Shown here: piece after piece, positions 36,845 to 45,829 of the stretch | How positions within the stretch are numbered: position 1 is the stretch's first letter | Layout of the letters: each line of letters starts with the position of its first letter | From: Nonomuraea ceibae | Lineage (GTDB): Bacteria > Actinomycetota > Actinomycetes > Streptosporangiales > Streptosporangiaceae | NCBI RefSeq assembly: GCF_019396325.1 | Contig: NZ_JAHKRO010000033.1 | Span: 1-64,000, forward strand | Reading direction: 5' to 3' | DNA length: 64,000 nucleotides | Position numbers and translations under genes: made by a program | The notes under the pieces: generated by a model | Databases searched by the model: none | What the model was told of the DNA's origin: nothing | Seen by the model: only the letters and a program-made list of their open reading frames with translations

Positions 36845-37504
36845 TCAGTGCTGGGAGAGCAGGTGGGCGAGCTCCTGCTCGACCTCCTGGTTGGCCACGA
36901 ACAGCAGCTCGTCGCCCGCCTCCAGGGGGTCGTCGGCGGTCGGCACCAGGACGCGGCCCTCGCGCAGGATCGCCACCAGCGCCGAGTCCGTGGGCCACGG
37001 CACCGTGCCGGCCCGCTGGCCCACCACCGGCGCGTCGTCGGCCAGCGTGAGCTCGACCAGGTTGGCCTGCCCCTGGCGGAACGTCATCAGCCGCACCAGG
37101 TCGCCGACGCTGACCGCCTCCTCGACGAGCGCGCTCAGCAGGCGCGGCGTGGAGACCGCGACGTCGACGCCCCACGATTCGTTGAACAGCCACTCGTTGT
37201 TGGGGTGGTTGATGCGCGCGACCACGCGCGGCACCCCGTACTCGGTCTTGGCCAGCAGCGACACGACGAGGTTGACCTTGTCGTCGCCGGAGGAGGCGAC
37301 GACGACGTGGCAGTTGCTGAGCCCGGCCTCGTCGAGGGAGGCGATCTCGCAGGCGTCGGCGAGCAGCCACTCGGCGCGCGGCACGCTGTCGATCTTGATG
37401 GCCTTGGGGTTGACGTCGATGAGCAGGACCTCGTGGCCGTTCTCGAGGAGCTCGGCGGCGATGGAGCGGCCGACGGCGCCGGCCCCGGCGATGGCGACGC
37501 GCAT
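36845..37504 (-). CDS. TrkA-type potassium-uptake regulator (CeoC-like)
   Basis: This 219-residue cytoplasmic RCK protein has an N-terminal Rossmann domain (VAIAGAGAVGRSIAAELLENGHEVLLID, NAD-binding GxGxxG) and a C-terminal TrkA-C domain from about residue 135. It should bind NAD(H) or nucleotides and gate a potassium transporter. Its ATG overlaps the stop of the paired CeoB-like gene (TGATG), and the two are divergent from a KimA-like K+ importer. This makes them candidate regulators of K+ flux, although TrkA proteins classically act on TrkH-type channels. Confidence 0.9.
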   Translation of the reverse strand: MRVAIAGAGAVGRSIAAELLENGHEVLLIDVNPKAIKIDSVPRAEWLLADACEIASLDEAGLSNCHVVVASSGDDKVNLVVSLLAKTEYGVPRVVARINHPNNEWLFNESWGVDVAVSTPRLLSALVEEAVSVGDLVRLMTFRQGQANLVELTLADDAPVVGQRAGTVPWPTDSALVAILREGRVLVPTADDPLEAGDELLFVANQEVEQELAHLLSQH

Positions 37505-38169
37505 CACTCGTCCTCTTCCGGTGCCTCGGCCAGCACCTGGTTGATCCGGTCCATGTCGTCCTCGGCGGCGATGACGTGCAGCACGTCGCCGTCCTGCACC
37601 ATCGTGGTGCCGGTGATGACCACGGCCTCGCCCATCCGGTTGAGGAAGGCGATGCGGGCCCCGGCGTGCGCCTCCAGGTCGACGACGCGGGTGCCGATCC
37701 AGGCCGGGTTGACCGTCACCTCGGCCAGCACGACGGTGCCGGTCGGGTCGCGCCACAGCGGCTCGGCCCCCTCGGGCAGGACGCGGCGCAGGATCTGGTC
37801 GGCGGTCCAGCGCACGGTCGCCACGGTCGGGATGCCGAGCCGCTGGTAGACCTCGGCGCGCCGGGGGTCGTAGATGCGCGCCACCACGTCGTCGACGCCG
37901 AACGTCTCGCGGGCCACGCGGGCGGAGATGATGTTGGAGTTGTCGCCGCTGGAGACCGCCACGAACGCGGCGGCGGACTCGACGCCCGCCTCGGTGAGCA
38001 CGTCGCGGTCGAAGCCGATGCCGGTGACCCGGCGGCCGCGGAACCCGGCCCGCAGCCTGCGGAACGCCTGCGGGTCCCGGTCGATGATCGCGACCGAATG
38101 CCCGTTGTCCTCAAGGATGTGCGCGAGGGTCGATCCGACCCGGCCACACCCCATGATCACTATATGCAT
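37504..38169 (-). CDS. TrkA-type potassium-uptake regulator (CeoB-like)
   Basis: This 221-residue RCK protein starts HIVIMGCGRVGSTLAHILEDNGHSVAIID, a Rossmann motif of the Trk/KtrA type. The segment FVAVSSGDNSNIISARVARE is the typical family region and the C-terminal half is TrkA-C. It is the upstream member of the conserved CeoB/CeoC pair. The start ATG at 38169 begins the conserved motif; a GGGGGAG lies immediately upstream. Two adjacent TrkA genes without an adjacent TrkH is the usual actinobacterial arrangement. Confidence 0.9.
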   Translation of the reverse strand: MHIVIMGCGRVGSTLAHILEDNGHSVAIIDRDPQAFRRLRAGFRGRRVTGIGFDRDVLTEAGVESAAAFVAVSSGDNSNIISARVARETFGVDDVVARIYDPRRAEVYQRLGIPTVATVRWTADQILRRVLPEGAEPLWRDPTGTVVLAEVTVNPAWIGTRVVDLEAHAGARIAFLNRMGEAVVITGTTMVQDGDVLHVIAAEDDMDRINQVLAEAPEEDE

Positions 38170-38258
38170 ACTCCCCCGCACTCCGCGGTCGGCCCGTTGC
38201 TCGACACCAGTATGGCGTCCACCGGGAGCGCCCCGTCGGCGGCACAGGCACATAGGAC

Positions 38259-38264
38259 TAGCAT
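38259..38264 (+). promoter_or_regulatory. putative -10 box of a leaderless promoter
   Basis: TAGCAT is followed by 8 nt and the GTG at 38273. There is no Shine-Dalgarno sequence, so the KimA-like mRNA is probably leaderless. Confidence 0.45.
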
Positions 38265-38272
38265 TCCGTAAC

Positions 38273-40300
38273 GTGGCGAAAGCATCGGATCTTGTCAAAC
38301 GCCTGCTCGTGGGGCGGGCCCTGAGAAGCGGCCAGCTTCACGAGCAACTCCTGCCGAAACGCATCGCCCTGCCCGTGTTCGCCAGCGACGCGCTCTCCTC
38401 CGTCGCCTACGCGCCGCAGGAGATCCTGGTCATCCTGTCGCTGGCGGGTGTCTCGTTCTACGCCTACAGCCCGTGGATCGCGATCGCCGTCGTGGTCGTG
38501 ATGCTGACGGTCGTGGCCTCCTACCGGCAGAACGTGCACGCCTACCCGAGCGGCGGCGGGGACTACGAGGTGGCCACCACCAACCTGGGCGCCAACGCGG
38601 GGCTCACCGTGGCCAGCGCCCTCATGGTCGACTACGTGCTCACGGTCGCGGTGTCGGTGGCCAACGGCGTCGACTACGTGGGCGCGACGATCCCGTTCGT
38701 GGCCCAGCACAAGCCCGCCGTGGCCATCGGGATCGTCATCCTGCTCACCGTCGTCAACCTGCGCGGCCTGCGCGAGTCGGGGGCCGCGTTCGCGATCCCC
38801 ACGTACGCGTTCATGATCGCGGTGCTCGGCATGATCGCCGTGGGCGGGTTCGAGGTCGTCTTCCTGAAGGAGGAGCTGCGCGCGCCGAGCGCCGACTTCG
38901 GCATCGTGCCGGAGCAGACCGACCTGACCATGTTCGCGGCGGCGTTCCTGGTGCTGCGCGCCTTCTCCACCGGCTGCGCGGCCCTGACCGGCGTCGAGGC
39001 CATCAGCAACGGCGTGCCCGCCTTCCGCAAGCCCAAGAGCCGCAACGCCGCCACCACGCTGCTCATGATGGGCCTGATCGCGATCAGCATGTTCGGCGGC
39101 ATCATCGCGCTGGGCCTGGCCTCCGGGGTCAAGGTGGCCGAGCCGTCGGTGGCCGCCACCGACCTGCTGCGGCCCGACGGCACGCCGGTCGGCCCCGGCT
39201 ACCACCAGCAGCCGATCATCTCGCAGGTGGCCGACGCGGTCTTCGGCGGCGGGTCGCTGCCGTTCGTCGTCATCTCCGGGGTCACCGCGCTCATCCTGTT
39301 CCTGGCCGCCAACACCGCCTTCAACGGCTTCCCGGTGCTCGGCTCGATCCTCGCCCAGGACCGCTACCTGCCGCGCCAGCTCCACACCCGGGGCGACCGG
39401 CTCGCCTTCTCCAACGGCATCATCATCCTGGCCCTGATGGCCTGCCTGCTGCTGTGGGGCTTCGACGCCGACGTCAGCCGCCTGCTGAACCTCTACATCG
39501 TCGGCGTCTTCGTCTCGTTCACGCTCAGCCAGACCGGCATGGTCATCCACTGGACCCGCCGGCTCAAGACCGAGGAGGACCTGAAGGCCCGCCACCAGAT
39601 GCACCGCTCGCGCACGATCAACTTCTTCGGCGCGGTCATGACCGGGCTGGTGCTCGTGGTGGTGCTGCTCACCAAGTTCGTGGTCGGCGCGTGGATCGTG
39701 TGCATCGCGATGCCGATCCTGTTCCTCATGATGAAGGCCATCAGGCGCCACTACGACAACGTCGCCGCCGAGCTGGAGATCACCGAGGAGTACGACGAGT
39801 CGACGCTGCCCGCCCGCAACCACGCCATCGTGCTCGTCTCGAAGATCCACAAGCCGACGCTGCGGGCCCTGGCCTACGCCCGCGCCACCCGGCCGTCCAC
39901 GCTGGAGGCCATTACGGTCGGCGTCGAGGGCAAGGAGGCGCGGGCGCTGCAGGAGGAGTGGGAGCGGCGCGGCATCCCGGTGCCGCTCAAGATGCTCAAC
40001 TCCCCCTACCGGGAGATCACCCAGCCGATCCTCGACTACGTCAAGACCGTGCGCCGCCGCTCGCCGCGCGACGTGGTGACGGTCTTCATCCCCGAGTACG
40101 TGGTCGGCCACTGGTGGGAGCACCTGCTGCACAACCAGAGCGCGTTCCGGCTGAAGGCGCGGCTGCTGTTCAAGCCGGGCGTCATGGTGACGAGCGTGCC
40201 GTGGCAGCTCCACTCCTCCGACCGGCTGCGCGGGCGCCCCGAGCAGTACGCGCCGGGCGTGGCGCGGCGGTCGGGCGGCGAGCGGGTCAAGAACCGCTGA
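38273..40300 (+). CDS. KimA-like potassium importer (APC superfamily)
   Basis: This 675-residue transporter has about 12 spans in the first 460 residues and a cytoplasmic C-terminal domain of about 200 residues. It shares landmark segments with Bacillus subtilis KimA as I remember it: FASDALSSVAYAPQEIL, AYPSGGGDYEVA, FSTGCAALTGVEAISNGVPAF, GDRLAFSNGIIIL and the C-terminal LHNQSAFRLKARLLF. KimA is a high-affinity K+/H+ symporter controlled by c-di-AMP. Most annotation would call this an amino acid permease; the KimA relation and adjacent TrkA pair favour K+. The start is the GTG at 38273. It overlaps the convergent hydrolase gene by 14 bp. Confidence 0.82.
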   Translation: MAKASDLVKRLLVGRALRSGQLHEQLLPKRIALPVFASDALSSVAYAPQEILVILSLAGVSFYAYSPWIAIAVVVVMLTVVASYRQNVHAYPSGGGDYEVATTNLGANAGLTVASALMVDYVLTVAVSVANGVDYVGATIPFVAQHKPAVAIGIVILLTVVNLRGLRESGAAFAIPTYAFMIAVLGMIAVGGFEVVFLKEELRAPSADFGIVPEQTDLTMFAAAFLVLRAFSTGCAALTGVEAISNGVPAFRKPKSRNAATTLLMMGLIAISMFGGIIALGLASGVKVAEPSVAATDLLRPDGTPVGPGYHQQPIISQVADAVFGGGSLPFVVISGVTALILFLAANTAFNGFPVLGSILAQDRYLPRQLHTRGDRLAFSNGIIILALMACLLLWGFDADVSRLLNLYIVGVFVSFTLSQTGMVIHWTRRLKTEEDLKARHQMHRSRTINFFGAVMTGLVLVVVLLTKFVVGAWIVCIAMPILFLMMKAIRRHYDNVAAELEITEEYDESTLPARNHAIVLVSKIHKPTLRALAYARATRPSTLEAITVGVEGKEARALQEEWERRGIPVPLKMLNSPYREITQPILDYVKTVRRRSPRDVVTVFIPEYVVGHWWEHLLHNQSAFRLKARLLFKPGVMVTSVPWQLHSSDRLRGRPEQYAPGVARRSGGERVKNR

Positions 40301-41945
40301 GCAGCAGCCCGCGCAGCCTGGCGGTGTCGGCCTCGCTCCACCCGGGCGGCGCGGCCACGGCGGCCCACCCGTCGGCGATGTTGGGGCCGTAGCGGTGGCC
40401 GTGGCCGGGCGGCACCGACAGCCCCGCCGTCATGTCGACCAGCACCTGCCAGAACGTGACCAGCGGGAACCAGTTCATCTGCGGGTTGACGCCGGGCCCG
40501 CGCGGCCCCTCCAGCCAGCCGGGCCGGTCGTAGATCAGCCGGGGCGTCCACCACACGACCGGGTCGGAGGCGTTCTGCAGGTAGACGACCCGGGGCTCCT
40601 TCCACGGGCCGGGCGGCCGCTCCAGATCGCCGGGCCGCTGGGCGAACCGGACGGTGACGCCGTCCTGGTAGACGGGCCGCCACAGCGGGCTGCCCCGGTC
40701 GCGGCCGGCGGTGACCTCGTTCCAGATCGGGTTGGCGTTCGGCGGCCCGACGAACAGCGCGCCGTCGGTCCTGGCGGCCAGGTCGTCCACGTCGCGGAAG
40801 GCGTTCTCCAGCGCGAACGAGCCCAGGCTCTCGCCCGAGACCACCAGCTTGGGCCGGTCGCCGGCGGGCAGCTGCTCCCACCGGGAGCGCACCGCGTCGA
40901 ACAGCGCCGCCCCGGCCTGCGCCGCCTTCTTCTGGTCGACCAGGAACGACACCCAGCTCGGCAGGTAGGAGTACTGCAGTGCGACCAGGGCCGAGTCGCC
41001 CCCGTACATGTACTCCAGCGGATCGGCCATGCCCTGGTCGACCCAGCCGGTGCCGGTGGTGCCCAGCACGGCCAGCACCGCGCGGTCGAACGCGCCCGTG
41101 CGCTCCAGCTCGCGCACCGCCAGCGCCGCCTGGTCACGCGGTGAGGCCGTCGTGTCGAGTCCCACGTACACGCGGATGGGCTGCCGGGCGGGCTGCCCGG
41201 TGAACTCCCGCAGCCGGGCCGGGGTGGTGGCCGTGCCGACGAACCTGCGCCCCTCCCGGCCCAGGGAGTCCCAGCTCACCAGCGACCCGGGGCCGCCGGA
41301 CAGCGAGGCGGAGGCCGGCCGGTGGACGCCCGGGTGCGTGGTGGCGTTGGTCACGGACGAGATGTCGCTCATCGTCCGGACGAACCCGGAGAACAGCACG
41401 TCGTTGGCGAACACCGCCACCAGGAAGCCGACGACCAGCACCCCGAGCACGTGACCCACGTAGAACGGGACGAACCTGTCGAGCCAGGCGATCAGCTTGC
41501 GCCCGCCGAGCCGGACGAGCCGGGCCAGGCCGAGGAACAGCGCGAACAGCACCGCGGCCAGCGCCAGGATGACCGGCGGGAACCAGGTGATCGCGGTGTC
41601 CATGCCCATGAGGGCCCGCAGGTCGCGCTGCCAGTCGTAGCTGTACCACAGCGCGGCGGCGGTCAGCAGCGCGCAGCCCGTCAGCATGATCCGCCAGGCC
41701 GGCCTGCGCCAGCGCTCCGGCGGGCGGCGGCGCACCAGCGCCCGCCACACCGCGCCCGCCGAGGCCCCGGCGGCGTAGCCGAGCACGGCCGTGACCGCGC
41801 CCATGACCCCCTGGTAGAGCCACGTCCGGGGCAGCAGCGACGGCGTCAGCGACGCGCAGAAGAACAGCGTGCCGAGCAGAGTCCCCCCGAACCCCAGCTT
41901 CCACAACTCAGCGTCCCCCCGAACCACTGACGAGCGTGCGACCAC
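40287..41945 (-). CDS. membrane alpha/beta-hydrolase (Abhydrolase_9 type)
   Basis: This 552-residue protein has about four transmembrane segments in the first 190 residues and a soluble alpha/beta-hydrolase-like domain. The nucleophile motif is VVSGESLGSFA, and a long conserved region starts at RVYVGLDTTASPRDQAALAVREL. It also has LQNASDPVVWWTPRLIYDRPGW and a C-terminal HGHRYGPNI. It matches the actinobacterial family often annotated alpha/beta-hydrolase family protein with an N-terminal membrane part; no substrate is known. The start is uncertain: GTG 41945 has no ribosome binding site, and a TTG 13 codons later has GGGGGGA upstream. Confidence 0.8.
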   Translation of the reverse strand: MVARSSVVRGDAELWKLGFGGTLLGTLFFCASLTPSLLPRTWLYQGVMGAVTAVLGYAAGASAGAVWRALVRRRPPERWRRPAWRIMLTGCALLTAAALWYSYDWQRDLRALMGMDTAITWFPPVILALAAVLFALFLGLARLVRLGGRKLIAWLDRFVPFYVGHVLGVLVVGFLVAVFANDVLFSGFVRTMSDISSVTNATTHPGVHRPASASLSGGPGSLVSWDSLGREGRRFVGTATTPARLREFTGQPARQPIRVYVGLDTTASPRDQAALAVRELERTGAFDRAVLAVLGTTGTGWVDQGMADPLEYMYGGDSALVALQYSYLPSWVSFLVDQKKAAQAGAALFDAVRSRWEQLPAGDRPKLVVSGESLGSFALENAFRDVDDLAARTDGALFVGPPNANPIWNEVTAGRDRGSPLWRPVYQDGVTVRFAQRPGDLERPPGPWKEPRVVYLQNASDPVVWWTPRLIYDRPGWLEGPRGPGVNPQMNWFPLVTFWQVLVDMTAGLSVPPGHGHRYGPNIADGWAAVAAPPGWSEADTARLRGLLLSGS

Positions 41946-41986
41946 TCAGCGTAACCGGAGGAGTGCCACCCGGCTGGGCATAGGGT

Positions 41987-43249
41987 ATGCGTGTGGAACA
42001 GGTATCACTCGAGCTGACAGTAGGTCCGGTCGCCCACGGCGGCTGGTGCGTGGCACGCCACGAGGGGCGCGTGGTGTTCGTCCGGCACGCGCTGCCGGGG
42101 GAGCGGGTCCGCGCCAAGGTCACCGAGGAGACCACCCGGTTCCTGCGCGCCGACGCCGTGGAGATCCTCGAGCCGTCGCCCGACCGCGTCGTCCCGCCGT
42201 GCCCCTATGCCGGGCCCGGGCTGTGCGGCGGCTGCGACTGGCAGCACGCCACGCTGGAGGCGCAGCGCGGGCTCAAGGCGGCCGTGGTCGCCGAGCAGCT
42301 CCACCGGCTGGCCGGCATCGAGCGTGACGTGGTCGTGGAGGAGGTGCCGGGCGCCAAGGACGGCCTCGGCTGGCGCACCCGCGTCCAGTTCGCCGCCCTG
42401 CCCGACGGCCGGCTCGGGCTGCGCAAGCACCGCTCGCACGACCTTCAGCTCATCGACGCCTGCCTGATCGCGCACCCGGAGGTGGAGGCCGTCGCCGCCG
42501 AGGACCACCAGTGGCCGGGCGCCGCGTCGGTCGAGGTGATCGCCTCCTCCGAGGGCGACCGGGCCGTCGTGGTCGCGCCGCGCCCGCGCCGCAAGGTGGC
42601 GGTGCCCGACCTCGACGCGCCCGCCTCGATCCTGCTCGACCAGGGCAAGGGCCGCACCGTGCCGCGCCACGGCTCCGGGCTGCTGCACGAGCGGGTGGGC
42701 GACCGCGAGTTCCGCGTCTCCGGGAGCGGCTTCTGGCAGGTGCATCCCGGCGCGGCCGAGACGCTGCTCGACGCCGTGCTCGCCTACGCGGCGCCGGAGC
42801 CGGGGGAGTGGGCGCTCGACCTCTACTGCGGCGTGGGCCTGTTCGCGGCGGGCCTGGCCGAGGCGGTCGGCCCCGAGGGGGCGGTGTTCGGGCTGGAGTC
42901 GGAGGCCGCCGCCGTGCGCGACGCCCGCGCCAACCTGCGCGACCTGCCTCAGGCGAGGGTCGAGCGCGGCCGGGTGGAGGAGGCGCTGGACCGCTTCCAG
43001 ATCGAGCGGGCCGACCTCGTCGTGGTCGACCCGCCCCGCTCGGGGCTGGGCCTCGACGTGGTGGAGCGCGTCGTGTCGCTGGAGCCGCTGCGCGTGGTGT
43101 ACGTGTCGTGCGACCCGGCGACGCTGGCCCGCGACCTGAAGTGGTTCGCCGAGCGCGGCTACGAGCTGGGTGACCTGCGCGCCTTCGACGCCTTCTCGAT
43201 GACCCACCACGTGGAGTGCGTGGCGCTGCTCACCCGCCGGCCGAGCTGA
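41987..43249 (+). CDS. RNA m5U methyltransferase with TRAM domain (RumA/TrmA-like)
   Basis: This 420-residue SAM-dependent enzyme methylates uridine C5 in tRNA or rRNA. The TRAM domain covers about residues 1-65. The [4Fe-4S] cysteines lie in PPCPYAGPGLCGGCDW (C...CGGC), with a fourth Cys at IDACLIAHPEV. The SAM motif is ALDLYCGVGLFAAGL, the catalytic Cys is in YVSCDPATLARDLKWF and the base Glu in HHVECVALL. TAGGGT 6 nt before the GTG at 41993 suggests a leaderless start there, so the protein may be two residues shorter. It overlaps the convergent TetR gene by 20 bp. Confidence 0.9.
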   Translation: MRVEQVSLELTVGPVAHGGWCVARHEGRVVFVRHALPGERVRAKVTEETTRFLRADAVEILEPSPDRVVPPCPYAGPGLCGGCDWQHATLEAQRGLKAAVVAEQLHRLAGIERDVVVEEVPGAKDGLGWRTRVQFAALPDGRLGLRKHRSHDLQLIDACLIAHPEVEAVAAEDHQWPGAASVEVIASSEGDRAVVVAPRPRRKVAVPDLDAPASILLDQGKGRTVPRHGSGLLHERVGDREFRVSGSGFWQVHPGAAETLLDAVLAYAAPEPGEWALDLYCGVGLFAAGLAEAVGPEGAVFGLESEAAAVRDARANLRDLPQARVERGRVEEALDRFQIERADLVVVDPPRSGLGLDVVERVVSLEPLRVVYVSCDPATLARDLKWFAERGYELGDLRAFDAFSMTHHVECVALLTRRPS

Positions 43250-43967
43250 TCAGCGCGGCGACGCCGTCGAGGATGCGGGCGAGCCCGAACCGGTAGTCCA
43301 GCCGCCGCTCCTCGGCCGGGGTGCCCGCGGGATAGTCGTAGGCGCCGGCGTCGACGGCGGCCCGCAGCGCGGGGAAGCGGGCCCCGTCGACCAGCCGGCC
43401 GAGCAGGTCGCTGTAGGCGGCGATCGACTCGCCCGAGGCGGCGGACCCGAGGTCGGCGCCGAGCCGCGCCACGGTGTGCAGGTGGCTGGCGACCAGCAGG
43501 GCGACGCCCGCCTTGTCGGCCTCGCTCAGCCCGGTGCCGCGCAGGGTGCGCAGGGCGCGGTCGGTCCAGGCGAGCTGGTTGGGCGTGATCGGCGGCCCGG
43601 TGATCGGCAGGTGCACGACCCAGGGGTGGGCGTGCAGCATCTCCCACTGCGCCCGGCACCAGCGCTCCAGGCCGTCGCGCCAGCCGTCGAAGGGCTCGTC
43701 CAGCTCGGGGGGCAGGGCCGCGACGCGGTCGAGCATCAGCAGCAGGAGCTCGTTCTTGCTCTTGACGTGCCGGTAGAGCGACATCGTGGTGTAGCCGAGC
43801 CGCTCGGCGACCCGGGCCATCGACACGGCGTCGAGCCCGTCGGCATCGGCCAGCTCGACGGCCGCGCCGGTGACGCGGGAGAGCGTCAGCCGGTTTCTCG
43901 GCGCGGGCTCGGGCGCGCCGAGCCGGGCCCACAGCTCGGCGAGGCCCGCGGGCAGCTCTTCCTTCAT
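43230..43967 (-). CDS. TetR-family repressor (TetR_C type)
   Basis: This 245-residue regulator has a helix-turn-helix in VSMARVAERLGYTTMSLYRHVKSKNELLLLMLD. Its C-terminal domain is of the tetracycline-repressor class (WRDGLERWCRAQWEMLHAHPWVV and PPITPNQLAWTDRALRTL). The ATG at 43967 has AAGG 8 nt upstream. It is divergent from an FAD monooxygenase and a clear dyad lies across that gene's start, so the pair looks like a drug- or metabolite-inducible TetR/TetX-type module. The inducer is unknown. Confidence 0.87.
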   Translation of the reverse strand: MKEELPAGLAELWARLGAPEPAPRNRLTLSRVTGAAVELADADGLDAVSMARVAERLGYTTMSLYRHVKSKNELLLLMLDRVAALPPELDEPFDGWRDGLERWCRAQWEMLHAHPWVVHLPITGPPITPNQLAWTDRALRTLRGTGLSEADKAGVALLVASHLHTVARLGADLGSAASGESIAAYSDLLGRLVDGARFPALRAAVDAGAYDYPAGTPAEERRLDYRFGLARILDGVAALISSAGG

Positions 43968-43984
43968 CGCTCCGCCTTCACTCG

Positions 43985-44033
43985 TTGACTCCTCCCGAAG
44001 TGTATGCCATATATTCGAGTGTATGACATACAC
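43985..44033 (+). promoter_or_regulatory. promoter and TetR operator over a leaderless start
   Basis: TTGACT (43985-43990) and CATATATT (44008-44015) make a good -35/-10 pair. TATATT ends 7 nt before the ATG at 44023, so transcription should begin at the start codon. A perfect dyad GTGTATG-A-CATACAC (44019-44033) covers the start, and a direct copy AGTGTATG recurs 19 bp upstream (43999-44006). A bound repressor would block both polymerase and the start of the message. Confidence 0.7.
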
Positions 44034-45225
44034 ATCGCTGATCGCGGGCGGCGGCATCGCCGGCACGCTGAGCGCGATCGCGCTGCACAAGGCGGGCATC
44101 GCCGCCGTCGTCCACGAGGCCTACGACCGCGACGCCGACAACGCCGGCGCCTTCCTGACCCTCTCGGTCAACGCGCTCCACGCCTTACGCACCCTCGGCG
44201 TCGACGCCGGGGAGATCGGCTTCGCGACGCCGAGGATGGCCCTGACCAGCGGCTCCGGCAGGAAACTCGGCGAGCTCCGTTACGGCGACCCGCTCCCCGA
44301 CGGCACCGTCAGCCGGACCGTCAAGCGCGCCGACCTCTACCGGCTGCTCCGCCTGCACGCCGAACGGCTCGGCGTGCCGATCGAGTACGGCAAGCGGCTC
44401 GTCGAGGCCGAGAGCGACGGCCGCCGGGTGCTGGCCAGGTTCGCCGACGGCGGCACGGCCGAGGGCGACCTGCTCATCGGCGCCGACGGGCTGTGGTCAC
44501 GCACCCGCGAGATCATCGACCCGCGCGCGCCCGGCGTCCGTTACTCGGGACTGCTCAACACCGGCGGCTACGCCCGCGGCGTGTCCACCGGCGCCGAACC
44601 GGGGCTGATGTGCGCGATCTTCGGGAGGCACGCCTTCTTCGCGCACCTCACCCACCCGGACGGCGAGGTCTGGTGGGCGGCCAACCTCACCAGGAAGGCC
44701 GAGCCCAGCCGCGCCGAACTGGCCGCGACCGGCCCGGAGGAGTGGCGGGCCCACCTGCTCGGCCTGTTCCGCGACGACGAGGGCCCCGCCGCCGGCCTCG
44801 TCGCGGCCTCCGGCAAGATCTTCGACGCCTGGAAGACGTACGACGTCCCGGCCGTGCCCCGCTGGCACCGCGACCGGATGATCGTCATCGGCGACGCCGC
44901 CCACGCCACCGCCCCGTCGATCGGGCAGGGCGCCGCCATGGCCATCGAGGACACCGTCGTCCTGGCCAAGTGCCTGCGCGACAGCCCCGGCGTCACCGCC
45001 GCCTTCACCGCCTACGAGCGGCTGCGCCGCGCCCGCGTCGAGCGCGTCGTCGCCCAGGGCAACAGCACCGGCGGCTGGAAGGGGCTCGGGCCGATCGCCC
45101 GCATCCCGCGCGACCTCATCATGTCGGCCGCGCTGAAGCGGATGGCCCGGCGGGGCGAGGACCCGAGCCGGTGGATCTACGACTACCGCGTCGACTGGGA
45201 GGAACCGGTCCGCGCGGACGCCTGA
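44023..45225 (+). CDS. FAD-dependent monooxygenase (class A, TetX-like)
   Basis: This 400-residue flavoprotein has FAD motif IAGGGIAGTLSAIALHKAG, the DG segment LLIGADGLWSRTRE and the second FAD motif MIVIGDAAHATAPSIGQGAAMAIED. These features match para-hydroxybenzoate-hydroxylase-fold enzymes, including those that inactivate antibiotics by hydroxylation. The start is the ATG at 44023; the frame extends upstream through the promoter but the leaderless layout fixes the start. Control by the divergent TetR repressor supports an inducible detoxification or tailoring role, which is inference. It ends 4 bp before the convergent response regulator. Confidence 0.9.
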   Translation: MTYTSLIAGGGIAGTLSAIALHKAGIAAVVHEAYDRDADNAGAFLTLSVNALHALRTLGVDAGEIGFATPRMALTSGSGRKLGELRYGDPLPDGTVSRTVKRADLYRLLRLHAERLGVPIEYGKRLVEAESDGRRVLARFADGGTAEGDLLIGADGLWSRTREIIDPRAPGVRYSGLLNTGGYARGVSTGAEPGLMCAIFGRHAFFAHLTHPDGEVWWAANLTRKAEPSRAELAATGPEEWRAHLLGLFRDDEGPAAGLVAASGKIFDAWKTYDVPAVPRWHRDRMIVIGDAAHATAPSIGQGAAMAIEDTVVLAKCLRDSPGVTAAFTAYERLRRARVERVVAQGNSTGGWKGLGPIARIPRDLIMSAALKRMARRGEDPSRWIYDYRVDWEEPVRADA

Positions 45226-45229
45226 CCCG

Positions 45230-45829
45230 TCACAGCCAGCCCATGCGCTGGGCGGTGCGGATGGCCTCCAGCCGGTTCTGGGCGTTGAGCTTGGTCATGG
45301 CGCTCGACAGGTAGTTGCGCACGGTGCCCTCCGTCAGGTGCAGCTCCCCGGCGATCCGGGAGATGGCCATGCCGTCGGCCGCCAGGCGCAGCGCGTCACG
45401 CTCCCGGTCGGTCAGCGGGCTGTCGCCGGCCGCCATCGCCGCCGCCGCCAGCTCGGCGTCCAGGTAGCGCCCGCCCGCCTGCACCTTGCGGATCGCCATC
45501 GCCAGCTCCTCCGCCGAGGCGTCCTTGCCCAGGAACCCGCTCACCCCGGCGGCCATCGCGCGGCGCAGGTAACCGGGCCGGCCCAGGCTCGTCAGGATGA
45601 CGATCTTGCAGTCGGCGCTGATCCGCTCGGCGGCGCTGAGCCCGTCCATGCCGGGCATCTCGATGTCGAGCACCGCCACGTCCGGCCGGTGCTCCGCCAC
45701 GGCCGCCACGACCTCGTCGCCCCGGCCGACCTGGGCGACGACCTGGATGCCGTCCTCCAGGTCCAGCAGGGCGGCGATGGCGCCGCGGATCAGGTGCTCG
45801 TCGTCGGCCAGCAGCACGCGCGTGGTCAT
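45230..45829 (-). CDS. NarL/LuxR-family response regulator (DesR-like)
   Basis: This 199-residue regulator has a receiver domain with Asp55 in AVLDIEMPGMDG, switch Thr in VILTSLG and Lys in FLGKDAS. A LuxR-type helix-turn-helix follows, from LTDRERDALRLAADG to NYLSSAMTKLNAQNRLEAI. It closes a three-gene operon behind two histidine kinases, all joined by ATGA overlaps, so it can receive phosphate from one or both. The start is the ATG at 45829. Its target genes are unknown. Confidence 0.9.
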   Translation of the reverse strand: MTTRVLLADDEHLIRGAIAALLDLEDGIQVVAQVGRGDEVVAAVAEHRPDVAVLDIEMPGMDGLSAAERISADCKIVILTSLGRPGYLRRAMAAGVSGFLGKDASAEELAMAIRKVQAGGRYLDAELAAAAMAAGDSPLTDRERDALRLAADGMAISRIAGELHLTEGTVRNYLSSAMTKLNAQNRLEAIRTAQRMGWL

